From Membranipora membranacea (lineage: Eukaryota; Bryozoa; Gymnolaemata; Cheilostomatida; Membraniporidae), in NCBI GenBank assembly GCA_914767715.1, contig OU612070.1, forward strand, positions 13,161,501 through 13,225,500: a stretch of DNA of 64,000 nt, in the 5' to 3' direction. Under the pieces are notes generated by a model. That model searched no databases and was not told the DNA's origin. It saw nothing but the letters and a program-made list of their open reading frames with translations. The position numbers and the translations under genes are program-made. How positions within the stretch are numbered: position 1 is the stretch's first letter; every line of letters begins with the position of its first letter. Shown here piece by piece: positions 1-11,346 of the stretch.

Positions 1-344
1 CTCATAAGGAGGAGCAACTCCTGCTCATCCCGAATCTGCAGACCGTTTGGCTCTGCGGCTTTTCGTTCTCCGTCAGCAACCGTTTTAATTAGGGCCACTT
101 TTGCTTTAAACAAACACGCCAAACGGCAGCATCGAAAAACTTAATCTCTGTTGGATTCTTATCAAACTCCGACCAGTTCAAGCTCTTATTGCCCTCATTC
201 AACACGCCGAATATTGGAATCCTCGGATTAACAGGGGGGTCACAACGCTGACTTGAAAATCCAAAAATTATACCAAGGGAGGGTATCATGCTTTTTTTTC
301 GGCCAGATCAAAAAATAGATTTGCTTCTAACTAACCTCATAAGG

Positions 345-361
345 AGGAGCAACTCCTGCTC
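345..361. other. Short overlapping dyads in the satellite monomer
   Basis: AGGAG-CAA-CTCCT (345-357) is a perfect 5-bp inverted repeat, and GAGCA-ACTCC-TGCTC (347-361) is a second, overlapping and mutually exclusive one. The block is present in nearly every monomer; exceptions are few (AGAAGCAAC at 3360 and 63655, GGCGCAACTCCTTC at 38540, 42227 and 56290, GCATCTCC at 33855, AAGAGGAGC at 37532, 48919, 50594, 55272 and 58296, and GATGAGC at 53610). It could be a binding site for a satellite protein or mere chance. No factor is recognised. Confidence 0.4.
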
Positions 362-370
362 ATCTCGAAT

Positions 371-376
371 CTGCAG
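371..376. other. Conserved PstI site, one per monomer
   Basis: CTGCAG occurs once in the reference unit and in nearly all others at the same phase. It is lost in the CTGCACACC class (26091, 28769, 29773, 44848, 57571) and in the unit at 53219 (ATGCAG). The array should therefore give a 335-bp PstI ladder with a few dimers. Confidence 0.9.
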
Positions 377-568
377 ACCGTTTGGCTCTGCGGCTTTTCG
401 TTCTCCGTCAGCGTCCGTTTTAATTAGGGCCACTTTTGCTATAAAAAAACATGCCAAACGGCAGCATCGAAAAATTAAATCTCTGTTGGATTCTTATCAA
501 ACTCCGACCAGTTCAAGCTCTTATTGCCCTCATTCAACACGCCGAATATTGGAATCCTCGGATTAACA

Positions 569-605
569 GGGGGGTCACAACGCTGACTTGAAAATCCAAA
601 AATTA
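569..605. other. G6 tract plus A-rich core, possible 1.688-like segment
   Basis: GGGGGGTCACAACGC is followed by TTGAAAATCC and AAAAATT. From memory, Drosophila 1.688-family satellites have a similar G-run followed by TCA, an A/T-rich stretch and a CCAAAAA-type segment. The likeness is short and limited to this core, so homology is only suggested. The G-tract varies between 5 and 7 in a few units. Confidence 0.3.
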
Positions 606-3600
606 TACCAAGGGAGGGTATCATGCTTTTTTTTCGGCCAGATCAAAAAATAGATTTGCTTCTAACTAACCTCATAAGGAGGAGCAACTCCTGCTCATCC
701 CGAATCTGCAGACCGTTTGGCTCTGCGGCTTTTCGTTCTCCGTCAGCGTCCGTTTTAATTAGGGCCACTTTTGCTATAAAAAAACATGCCAAACGGCAGC
801 ATCGAAAAATTAAATCTCTGTTGGATTCTTATCGAACTCCGACCAGTTCAAGCTCTTATTGCCCTCATTCAACACGCCGAATATTGGAATCCTCGGATTA
901 ACAGGGGGGTCACAACGCTGACTTGAAAATCCAAAAATTATACCAAGGGAGGGTATCATGCTTTTTTTTCGTCCAGATCAAAAAATAGATTTGCTTCTAA
1001 CTAACCTCATAAGGAGGAGCAACTCCTGCTCATCCCGAATCTGCAGACCGTTTGGCTCTGCGGCTTTTCGTTCTCCGTCGGCGTCCGTTTTAATTAGGGC
1101 CAGTTTTGCTTTAAAAAAACATGCCTAACGGCAGCATCGAAAAATTAAATCTCAGTTGGATTTCTATCAATCTCCGACCAGTTCAAGCTCTTATTGCCCT
1201 CATTCAACACGCCGAATATTGGAATCCTCGGATTAACAGGGGGGTCACAACGCTGACTTGAAAATCCAAAAATTATACCAAGGGAGGGTATCTTGCTTTT
1301 TTTTCGGCCAGATCAAAAAATAGATTTGCTTCTAACTAACCTCATAAGGAGGAGCAACTCCTGCTCATCTCGAATCTGCAGACCGTTTGGCTCTGCGGCT
1401 TTTCGTTCTCCGTCAGCGTCCGTTTTAATTAGGGCCACTTTTGCTATAAAAAAACATGTCAAACGGCAGCATCGAAAAATTAAATCTCTGTTGGATTCTT
1501 ATCAAACTCCGACCAGTTCAAGCTCTTATTGCCCTCATTCAACACGCCGAATATTGGAATCCTCAGATTAACAGGGGGGTCACAACGCTGACTTGAAAAT
1601 CCAAAAATTATACCAAGGGAGGGTATCATGCTTTTTTTTCGGCCAGATCATAAAATAGATTTGCTTCTAACTGACCTCATAAGGAGGAGCAACTCCTGCT
1701 CATCCCGAATCTGCAGACCGTTTGGCTCTGCGGCTTTTCGTTCTCCGTCAGCGTCCGTTTTAATTAGGGCCACTTTTGCTTTAAAAAAACATGCCAAACG
1801 GCAGCATCGAAAAATTAAATCTCTGTTAGATTCTTATCAAACTCCGACCAGTTCAAGCTCTTATTGCCCTCATTCAACACGCCGAATATTGGAATCCTCG
1901 GATTAACAGGGGGGTCACAACGCTGACTTGAAAATCCAAAAATTATACCAAGGGAGGGTATCATGCTTTTTTTTCGGCCAGATCAAAAAATAGATTTGCT
2001 TCTAACTAACCTCATAAGGAGGAGCAACTCCTGCTCATCCCGAATCTGCAGACCGTTTGGCTCTGCGGCTTTTCGTTCTCCGTCAGCGTCCGTTTTAATT
2101 AGGGCCACTTTTGCTTTAAAAAAACATGCCAAATGGCAGCATCGAAAAATTAAATCTCTGTTGGATTCTTATCAAACTCCGACCAGTTCAAGCTCTTATT
2201 GCCCTCATTCAACACGCCGAATATTGGAATCCTCGGATTAACAGGGGGGTCACAACGATGACTTGAAAATCCAAAAATTATACCAAGGGAGGGTATCATG
2301 CTTTTTTTTCGGCCAGATCAAAAAATAGATTTGCTTCTAACTAACCTCATAAGGAGGAGCAACTCCTGCTCATCCCGAATCTGCAGACCGTTTGGCTCTG
2401 CGGCTTTTCGTTCTCTGTCAGCGTCCGTTTTAATTAGGGCCACTTTTGCTATAAAAAAACATGCCAAACGGCAGCATCGAAAAATTAAATCTCTGTTGGA
2501 TTCTTATCGAACTCCGACCAGTTCAAGCTCTTATTGCCCTCATTCAACACGCCGAATATTGGAATCCTCGGATTAACAGGGGGGTCACAACGCTGACTTG
2601 AAAATCCAAAAATTATACCAAGGGAGGGTATCATGCTTATTTTTCGGCCAGATCAAAAAATAGATTTGCTTCTAACTAACCTCATAAGGAGGAGCAACTC
2701 CTGCTCATCCCGAATCTGCAGACCGTTTGGCTCTGCGGCTTTTCGTTCTCCGTCAGCGTCCGTTTTAATTAGGGCCACTTTTGCTATAAAAAAACATGCC
2801 AAACGGCAGCATCGAAAAATTAAATCTCAGTTGGATTCCTATCAATCTCCGACCAGTTCAAGCTCTTATTGCCCTCATTCAACACGCCGAATATTGGAAT
2901 CCTCGGATTAACAGGGGGGTCACAACGCTGACTTGAAAATCCAAAAATTATACCAAGGGAGGGTATCATGCTTTTTTTTCGGCCAGATCAAAAAATAGAT
3001 TTGCTTCTAACTAACCTCATAAGGAGGAGCAACTCCTGCTCATCCCGAATCTGCAGACCGTTTGGCTCTGCGGCTATTCGTTCTCCGTCAGCGTCCGTTT
3101 TAATTAGGGCCACTTTTGCTATAAAAAAACATGCCAAACGGCAGCATCGAAAAATTAAATCTCTGTTGGATTCTAATCAAACTCCGACCAGTTCAAGCTC
3201 TTATTGCCCTCATTCAACACGCCGAATATTGGAATCCTCGGATTAACAGGGGGGTCACAACGCTGACTTGAAAATCCAAAAATTATACCAAGGGAGGGTA
3301 TCATGCTTTTTTTTTGGCCAGATCAAAAAATAGATTTGCTTCTAACTAACCTCATAAGGAGAAGCAACTCCTGCTCATCCCGAATCTGCAGACCGTTTGG
3401 CTCTGCGGCTTTTCGTTCTCCGTCAGCGTCCGTTTTAATTAGGGCCACTTTTGCTATAAAAAAACATTCCAAACGGCAGCATCGAAAAATTAAATCTCTG
3501 TTGGATTCTTATCGAACTCCGACCAGTTCAAGCTCTTATTGCCCTCATTCAACACGCCGAATATTGGAATCCTCGGATTAACAGGGGGGTCACAACGCTG

Positions 3601-3637
3601 ACTTGAAAATCCAAAAATTATACCAAGGGAGGGTATC

Positions 3638-5313
3638 ATGCTTTTTTTTCGGCCAGATCAAAAAATAGATTTGCTTCTAACTAACCTCATAAGGAGGAGC
3701 AACTCCTGCTCATCCCGAATCTGCAGACCGTTTGGCTCTGCGGCTTTTCGTTCTCCGTCGGCGTCCGTTTTAATTAGGGCCAGTTTTGCTTTAAAAAAAC
3801 ATGCCAAACGGCAGCATCGAAAAATTAAATCTCAGTTGGATTCCTATCAATCTCCGACCAGTTCAAGCTCTTATTGCCCTCATTCAACACGCCGAATATT
3901 GGAATCCTCGGATTAACAGGGGGGTCACAACGCTGACTTGAAAATCCAAAAATTATACCAAGGGAGGGTATCATGCTTTTTTTTCGGCCAGATCAAAAAA
4001 TAGATTTGCTTCTAACTAACCTCATAAGGAGGAGCAACTCCTGCTCATCTCGAATCTGCAGACCGTTTGGCTCTGCGGCTTTTCGTTCTCCGTCAGCGTC
4101 CGTTTTAATTAGGGCCACTTTTGCTATAAAAAAACATGTCAAACGGCAGCATCGAAAAATTAAATCTCTGTTGGATTCTTATCAAACTCCGACCAGTTCA
4201 AGCTCTTATTGCCCTCATTCAACACGCCGAATATTGGAATCCTCAGATTAACAGGGGGGTCACAACGCTGACTTGAAAATCCAAAAATTATACCAAGGGA
4301 GGGTATCATGCTTTTTTTTCGGCCAGATCATAAAATAGATTTGCTTCTAACTGACCTCATAAGGAGGAGCAACTCCTGCTCATCCCGAATCTGCAGACCG
4401 TTTGGCTCTGCGGCTTTTCGTTCTCCGTCAGCGTCCGCTTTAATTAGGGCCACTTTTGCTATAAAAAAACATGCCAAACGGCAGCATCGAAAAATTAAAT
4501 CTCTGTTGGATTCTAATCAAACTCCGACCAGTTCAAGCTCTTATTGCCCTCATTCAACACGCCGAATATTGGAATCCTCGGATTAACAGGGGGGGTCACA
4601 ACGCTGACTTGAAAATCCAAAAATTATACCAAGGGAGGGTATCATGCTTTTTTTTTGGCCAGATCAAAAAATAGATTTGCTTCTAACTAACCTCATAAGG
4701 AGGAGCAACTCCTGCTCATCCCGAATCTGCAGACCGTTTGGCTCTGCGGCTTTTCGTTCTCCGTCAGCGTCCGTTTTAATTAGGGCCACTTTTGCTTTAA
4801 AAAAACATGCCAAACGGCAGCATCGAAAAATTAAATCTCTGTTGGATTCTTATCAAACTCCGACCAGTTCAAGCTCTTATTGCCCTCATTCAACACGCCG
4901 AATATTGGAATCCTCGGATTAACAGGGGGGTCACAACGTTGACTTGAAAATCCAAAAATTATACCAAGGGAGGGTATCAAGCTTTTTTTTCGGCCAGATC
5001 AAAAAATAGATTTGCTTCTAACTAACCTCATAAGGAGGAGCAACTCCTGCTCATCCCGAATCTGCAGACCGTTTGGTTCTGCGGCTTTTCGTTCTCCGTC
5101 AGCGTCCGTTTTAATTAGGACCACTTTTGCTATAAAAAAACACGCCAAACGGCAGCATCGAAAAATTAAATCTCTGTTGGATTCTTATCAAACTCCGACC
5201 AGTTCAAGCTCTTATTGCCCTCATTCAACACGCCGAATATTGGAATCCTCGGATTAACAGGGGGGTCACAACGCTGACTTGAAAATCCAAAAATTATACC
5301 AAGGGAGGGTATC
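3638..5313. repeat. Five-monomer block, copy 1 (1,676 bp)
   Basis: Five successive units (3638, 3973, 4308, 4644, 4979) match those at 7660-9335 in order and length, including the extra G in the third unit, GTCCGCTTTAATT, the T9-GG start of the fourth, its CAACGTTGAC, and GGTTCTGCGG in the fifth. I find about three differences by eye: ATCAAGC instead of ATCATGC at 4979, AGGACC instead of AGGGCC near 5120, and one in the first unit of the other copy. Confidence 0.82.
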
Positions 5314-6319
5314 ATGCTTTTTTTTCGGCCAGATCAAAAAATAGATTTGCTTCTAACTAACCTCATAAGGAGGAGCAACTCCTGCTCATCCCGAATCTGC
5401 AGACCGTTTGGCTCTGCGGCTTTTCGTTCTCCGTCAGCGTCCGTTTTAATTAGGGCCACTTTTGCTTTAAAAAAACATGCCAAACGGCAGCATCGAAAAA
5501 TTAAATCTCTGTTGGATTCTTATCAAACTCCGACCAGTTCAAGCTCTTATTGCCCTCATTCAACACGCCGAATATTGGAATCCTCGGATTAACAGGGGGG
5601 TCACAACGATGACTTGAAAATCCAAAAATTATACCAAGGGAGGGTATCATGCTTTTTTTTCGGCCAGATCAAAAAATAGATTTGCTTCTAACTAACCTCA
5701 TAAGGAGGAGCAACTCCTGCTCATCCCGAATCTGCAGACCGTTTGGCTCTGCGGCTTTTTCGTTCTCCGTCAGCGTCCGTTTTAATTAGGGCCACTTTTG
5801 CTATAAAAAAACATGCCAAACGGCAGCATCGAAAAATTAAATCTCTGTTGGATTCTTATCAAACTCCGACCAGTTCAAGCTCTTATTGCCCTCATTCAAC
5901 ACGCCGAATATTGGAATCCTCGGATTAACAGGGGGGTCACAACGCTGACTTGAAAATCCAAAAATTATACCAAGGGAGGGTATCATGCTTTTTTTTCGGC
6001 CAGATCAAAAAATAGATTTGCTTCTAACTAACCTCATAAGGAGGAGCAACTCCTGCTCATCCCGAATCTGCAGACCGTTTGGCTCTGCGGCTTTTCGTTC
6101 TCCGTCAGCGTCCGTTTTAATTAGGGCCACTTTTGCTTTAAAAAAACATGCCAAACGGCAGCATCGAAAAATTAAATCTCTGTTGGATTCTTATCAAACT
6201 CCGACCAGTTCAAGCTCTTATTGCCCTCATTCAACACGCCGAATATTGGAATCCTCGGATTAACAGGGGGGTCACAACGCTGACTTGAAAATCCAAAAAT
6301 TATACCAAGGGAGGGTATC
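4979..6319. repeat. Tetramer higher-order unit, diverged copy (1,341 bp)
   Basis: Four units: GGTTCTGCGG/AACACGCC type (4979), TTTAAA type ending CAACGATGAC (5314), the extra-T unit (5649) and a TTTAAA type (5985). The same order and the same 1,341-bp length occur twice in tandem at 10006-12687. This copy retains TTTTAATTAGG in the extra-T unit, where the other two have TTTTAACTAGG. Its first unit overlaps the last unit of the five-monomer block at 3638-5313. Confidence 0.75.
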
Positions 6320-6506
6320 ATGCTTTTTTTTCGGCCAGATCAAAAAATAGATTTGTTTCTAACTAACCTCATAAGGAGGAGCAACTCCTGCTCATCCCGA
6401 ATCTGCAGACCGTTTGGCTCTGCGGCTTTTCGTTCTCCGTCAGCATCCGTTTTAATTAGGGCCACTTTTGCTATAAAAAAACATGCCAAACGGCAGCATC
6501 GAAAAA

Positions 6507-6824
6507 TTAAATCTCTGTTGGATTCTTATCAAACTCCGACCAGTTCAAGCTCTTATTGCCCTCATTCAACATGCCGAATATTGGAATCCTCGGATTAACA
6601 GGGGGGTCACAACGCTGACTTGAAAATCCAAAAATTATACCAAGGGAGGGTATCATGCTTTTTTTTCGGCCAGGTAAAAAAATAGATTTGCTTCTAACTA
6701 ACCTCATAAGGAGGAGCAACTCCTGCTCATCCCGAATCTGCAGACCGTTTGGCTCTGCGGCTTTTCGTTCTCCGTCAGCGTCCGTTTTAATTAGGGCCAC
6801 TTTTGCTATAAAAAAACATGCCAA
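6507..6824 (-). other. Longest reverse-strand satellite frame, judged non-coding
   Basis: A 105-codon frame runs antisense across the junction of two units because a private CAACATGCC and the CAGGTAAAAAAAT change remove usual stops. A second, almost identical one lies at 59768-60085. Elsewhere the same reverse frame is cut to about 60 codons. It has no recognisable domain and is an incidental reading of the repeat. Confidence 0.75.
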
Positions 6825-7659
6825 ACGGCAGCATCGAAAAATTAAATCTCTGTTGGATTCTTATCGAACTCCGACCAGTTCAAGCTCTTATTGCCCTCAT
6901 TCAACACGCCGAATATTGGAATCCTCGGATTAACAGGGGGGTCACAACGCTGACTTGAAAATCCAAAAATTATACCAAGGGAGGGTATCATGCTTTTTTT
7001 TCGGCCAGATCAAAAAATAGATTTGCTTCTAACTAACCTCATAAGGAGGAGCAACTCCTGCTCATCCCGAATCTGCAGACCGTTTGGCTCTGCGGCTTTT
7101 CGTTCTCCGTCGGCGTCCGTTTTAATTAGGGCCAGTTTTGCTTTAAAAAAACATGCCAAACGGCAGCATCGAAAAATTAAATCTCAGTTGGATTCCTATC
7201 AATCTCCGACCAGTTCAAGCTCTTATTGCCCTCATTCAACACGCCGAATATTGGAATCCTCGGATTAACAGGGGGGTCACAACGCTGACTTGAAAATCCA
7301 AAAATTATACCAAGGGAGGGTATCATGCTTTTTTTTCGGCCAGATCAAAAAATAGATTTGCTTCTAACTAACCTCATAAGGAGGAGCAACTCCTGCTCAT
7401 CCCGAATCTGCAGACCGTTTGGCTCTGCCGCTTTTCGTTCTCCGTCAGCGTTTGTTTTAATTAGGGCCACTTTTGCTATAAAAAAACATGCCAAACGGCA
7501 GCATCGAAAAATTAAATCTCTGTTGGATTCTTATCGAACTCCGACCAGTTCAAGCTCTTATTGCCCTCATTCAACACGCCGAATATTGGAATCCTCGGAT
7601 TAACAGGGGGGTCACAACGCTGACTTGAAAATCCAAAAATTATACCAAGGGAGGGTATC

Positions 7660-9335
7660 ATGCTTTTTTTTCGGCCAGATCAAAAAATAGATTTGCTTCT
7701 AACTAACCTCATAAGGAGGAGCAACTCCTGCTCATCCCGAATCTGCAGACCGTTTGGCTCTGCGGCTTTTCATTCTCCGTCGGCGTCCGTTTTAATTAGG
7801 GCCAGTTTTGCTTTAAAAAAACATGCCAAACGGCAGCATCGAAAAATTAAATCTCAGTTGGATTCCTATCAATCTCCGACCAGTTCAAGCTCTTATTGCC
7901 CTCATTCAACACGCCGAATATTGGAATCCTCGGATTAACAGGGGGGTCACAACGCTGACTTGAAAATCCAAAAATTATACCAAGGGAGGGTATCATGCTT
8001 TTTTTTCGGCCAGATCAAAAAATAGATTTGCTTCTAACTAACCTCATAAGGAGGAGCAACTCCTGCTCATCTCGAATCTGCAGACCGTTTGGCTCTGCGG
8101 CTTTTCGTTCTCCGTCAGCGTCCGTTTTAATTAGGGCCACTTTTGCTATAAAAAAACATGTCAAACGGCAGCATCGAAAAATTAAATCTCTGTTGGATTC
8201 TTATCAAACTCCGACCAGTTCAAGCTCTTATTGCCCTCATTCAACACGCCGAATATTGGAATCCTCAGATTAACAGGGGGGTCACAACGCTGACTTGAAA
8301 ATCCAAAAATTATACCAAGGGAGGGTATCATGCTTTTTTTTCGGCCAGATCATAAAATAGATTTGCTTCTAACTGACCTCATAAGGAGGAGCAACTCCTG
8401 CTCATCCCGAATCTGCAGACCGTTTGGCTCTGCGGCTTTTCGTTCTCCGTCAGCGTCCGCTTTAATTAGGGCCACTTTTGCTATAAAAAAACATGCCAAA
8501 CGGCAGCATCGAAAAATTAAATCTCTGTTGGATTCTAATCAAACTCCGACCAGTTCAAGCTCTTATTGCCCTCATTCAACACGCCGAATATTGGAATCCT
8601 CGGATTAACAGGGGGGGTCACAACGCTGACTTGAAAATCCAAAAATTATACCAAGGGAGGGTATCATGCTTTTTTTTTGGCCAGATCAAAAAATAGATTT
8701 GCTTCTAACTAACCTCATAAGGAGGAGCAACTCCTGCTCATCCCGAATCTGCAGACCGTTTGGCTCTGCGGCTTTTCGTTCTCCGTCAGCGTCCGTTTTA
8801 ATTAGGGCCACTTTTGCTTTAAAAAAACATGCCAAACGGCAGCATCGAAAAATTAAATCTCTGTTGGATTCTTATCAAACTCCGACCAGTTCAAGCTCTT
8901 ATTGCCCTCATTCAACACGCCGAATATTGGAATCCTCGGATTAACAGGGGGGTCACAACGTTGACTTGAAAATCCAAAAATTATACCAAGGGAGGGTATC
9001 ATGCTTTTTTTTCGGCCAGATCAAAAAATAGATTTGCTTCTAACTAACCTCATAAGGAGGAGCAACTCCTGCTCATCCCGAATCTGCAGACCGTTTGGTT
9101 CTGCGGCTTTTCGTTCTCCGTCAGCGTCCGTTTTAATTAGGGCCACTTTTGCTATAAAAAAACACGCCAAACGGCAGCATCGAAAAATTAAATCTCTGTT
9201 GGATTCTTATCAAACTCCGACCAGTTCAAGCTCTTATTGCCCTCATTCAACACGCCGAATATTGGAATCCTCGGATTAACAGGGGGGTCACAACGCTGAC
9301 TTGAAAATCCAAAAATTATACCAAGGGAGGGTATC
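7660..9335. repeat. Five-monomer block, copy 2 (1,676 bp)
   Basis: This is the duplicate of 3638-5313, twelve monomers downstream, with the same G7 slip in the unit at 8330 and the same length. The first unit has a private TTTCATTCTCC. The shared indel and rare substitutions show that it arose by block duplication and not by independent mutation. Confidence 0.82.
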
Positions 9336-10005
9336 ATGCTTTTTTTTCGGCCAGATCAAAAAATAGATTTGCTTCTAACTAACCTCATAAGGAGGAGCAA
9401 CTCCTGCTCATCCCGAATCTGCAGACCGTTTGGCTCTGCGGCTTTTCGTTCTCCGTCAGCGTCCGTTTTAATTAGGGCCACTTTTGCTTTAAAAAAACAT
9501 GCCAAACGGCAGCATCGAAAAATTAAATCTCTGTTGGATTCTTATCAAACTCCGACCAGTTCAAGCTCTTATTGCCCTCATTCAACACGCCGAATATTGG
9601 AATCCTCGGATTAACAGGGGGGTCACAACGCTGACTTGAAAATCCAAAAATTATACCAAGGGAGGGTATCATGCTTTTTTTTCGGCCAGATCAAAAAATA
9701 GATTTGCTTCTAACTAACCTCATAAGGAGGAGCAACTCCTGCTCATCCCGAATCTGCAGACCGTTTGGCTCTGCGGCTTTTCGTTCTCCGTCAGCGTCCG
9801 TTTTAATTAGGGCCACTTTTGCTTTAAAAAAACATGCCAAACGGCAGCATCGAAAAATTAAATCTCTGTTGGATTCTTATCAAACTCCGACCAGTTCAAG
9901 CTCTTATTGCCCTCATTCAACACGCCGAATATTGGAATCCTCGGATTAACAGGGGGGTCACAACGTTGACTTGAAAATCCAAAAATTATACCAAGGGAGG
10001 GTATC

Positions 10006-11346
10006 ATGCTTTTTTTTCGGCCAGATCAAAAAATAGATTTGCTTCTAACTAACCTCATAAGGAGGAGCAACTCCTGCTCATCCCGAATCTGCAGACCGTT
10101 TGGTTCTGCGGCTTTTCGTTCTCCGTCAGCGTCCGTTTTAATTAGGGCCACTTTTGCTATAAAAAAACACGCCAAACGGCAGCATCGAAAAATTAAATCT
10201 CTGTTGGATTCTTATCAAACTCCGACCAGTTCAAGCTCTTATTGCCCTCATTCAACACGCCGAATATTGGAATCCTCGGATTAACAGGGGGGTCACAACG
10301 CTGACTTGAAAATCCAAAAATTATACCAAGGGAGGGTATCATGCTTTTTTTTCGGCCAGATCAAAAAATAGATTTGCTTCTAACTAACCTCATAAGGAGG
10401 AGCAACTCCTGCTCATCCCGAATCTGCAGACCGTTTGGCTCTGCGGCTTTTCGTTCTCCGTCAGCGTCCGTTTTAATTAGGGCCACTTTTGCTTTAAAAA
10501 AACATGCCAAACGGCAGCATCGAAAAATTAAATCTCTGTTGGATTCTTATCAAACTCCGACCAGTTCAAGCTCTTATTGCCCTCATTCAACACGCCGAAT
10601 ATTGGAATCCTCGGATTAACAGGGGGGTCACAACGATGACTTGAAAATCCAAAAATTATACCAAGGGAGGGTATCATGCTTTTTTTTCGGCCAGATCAAA
10701 AAATAGATTTGCTTCTAACTAACCTCATAAGGAGGAGCAACTCCTGCTCATCCCGAATCTGCAGACCGTTTGGCTCTGCGGCTTTTTCGTTCTCCGTCAG
10801 CGTCCGTTTTAACTAGGGCCACTTTTGCTATAAAAAAACATGCCAAACGGCAGCATCGAAAAATTAAATCTCTGTTGGATTCTTATCAAACTCCGACCAG
10901 TTCAAGCTCTTATTGCCCTCATTCAACACGCCGAATATTGGAATCCTCGGATTAACAGGGGGGTCACAACGCTGACTTGAAAATCCAAAAATTATACCAA
11001 GGGAGGGTATCATGCTTTTTTTTCGGCCAGATCAAAAAATAGATTTGCTTCTAACTAACTTCATAAGGAGGAGCAACTCCTGCTCATCCCGAATCTGCAG
11101 ACCGTTTGGCTCTGCGGCTTTTCGTTCTCCGTCAGCGTCCGTTTTAATTAGGGCCACTTTTGCTTTAAAAAAACATGCCAAACGGCAGCATCGAAAAATT
11201 AAATCTCTGTTGGATTCTTATCAAACTCCGACCAGTTCAAGCTCTTATTGCCCTCATTCAACACGCCGAATATTGGAATCCTCGGATTAACAGGGGGGTC
11301 ACAACGCTGACTTGAAAATCCAAAAATTATACCAAGGGAGGGTATC
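10006..11346. repeat. Tetramer higher-order repeat, tandem copy 1 (1,341 bp)
   Basis: Units start at 10006, 10341, 10676 (336 bp, extra T in GGCTTTTTCG, TTTTAACTAGG) and 11012. The next 1,341 bp repeat the same four units. I see only about two substitutions between the copies; here the private one is CTAACTTCATA in the unit at 11012. Confidence 0.85.

Larger units (their letters stand above)
288..566 (+). other. Satellite-encoded 92-codon open frame, judged non-coding
   Basis: Most units keep an ATG frame of 92 codons beginning MLFFRPDQKIDLLL and ending RRILESSD, closed by the TAA in GGATTAAC. AGGGAGGG sits 5 bases upstream and mimics a bacterial ribosome site. I judge it non-coding. Most variable sites change the amino acid (for example R to W, Q to H, N to D, I to T). 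The frame is broken in about 30 units by A-tract or T-tract slips, by CATTGA stops (34129, 39822, 45851) and by CATGCCTAA (958), and the start is lost at 1293 and 4979. No known domain, signal peptide or membrane segment is apparent. Confidence 0.8.
288..622. repeat. Representative 335-bp satellite monomer
   Basis: This first complete unit matches the majority base at nearly every site and is used here as the reference. In order it holds: ATG and a T8 tract (292-299), an A-rich segment (309-320), a short dyad (345-361), a PstI site CTGCAG (371-376), TTTTAATT (418-425), an A7 tract after TAT (443-449), a second ATGCC (451-455), TTCAAGCTC (511-519), a G6 tract (569-574), an A-rich segment (589-605) and AGGGAGGG (611-618) just before the next ATG at 623. 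The choice of ATG as base 1 is arbitrary, since the unit is circularly permutable. Confidence 0.95.
1..1962. repeat. Six-monomer block, copy 1 (left end partial)
   Basis: The ordered units are: CAGCAACCG type (partial, 1-287), CATCTCG type (288), TTATCGAACTCC type (623), CAGTTTT/CTCAGTTGG type (958), CATGTC/CTCAGATT type (1293) and CATAAAATAG/CTGACC type (1628). The same order returns at 22071-24080, and the first four members at 12688-14027. The unit at 958 has a private CATGCCTAACGG, and the unit at 1293 begins with TTG instead of ATG. Confidence 0.8.

Noticed and set aside
381-519. RNA polymerase III promoter (A box TGGCTCTGCGG, B box GTTCAAGCTC) with the T8 tract as terminator
   Set aside because: Both boxes have mismatches to the consensus, their spacing is about 130 bases, and internal T4 runs would end transcription early. 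No tRNA, 5S RNA or SINE structure is visible.
288-566. A tandem family of about 190 small protein genes with ribosome binding sites
   Set aside because: The AGGGAGGG-to-ATG spacing looks bacterial, but the frame is part of a satellite unit with mostly amino-acid-changing variation, frequent frameshifts and stops, and no known domain. The array as a whole is of eukaryotic satellite type.
569-618. G-quadruplex from the G6 and GGGAGGG runs
   Set aside because: The G6 run and AGGGAGGG are separated by about 37 bases, so four G-runs with short loops are not available.
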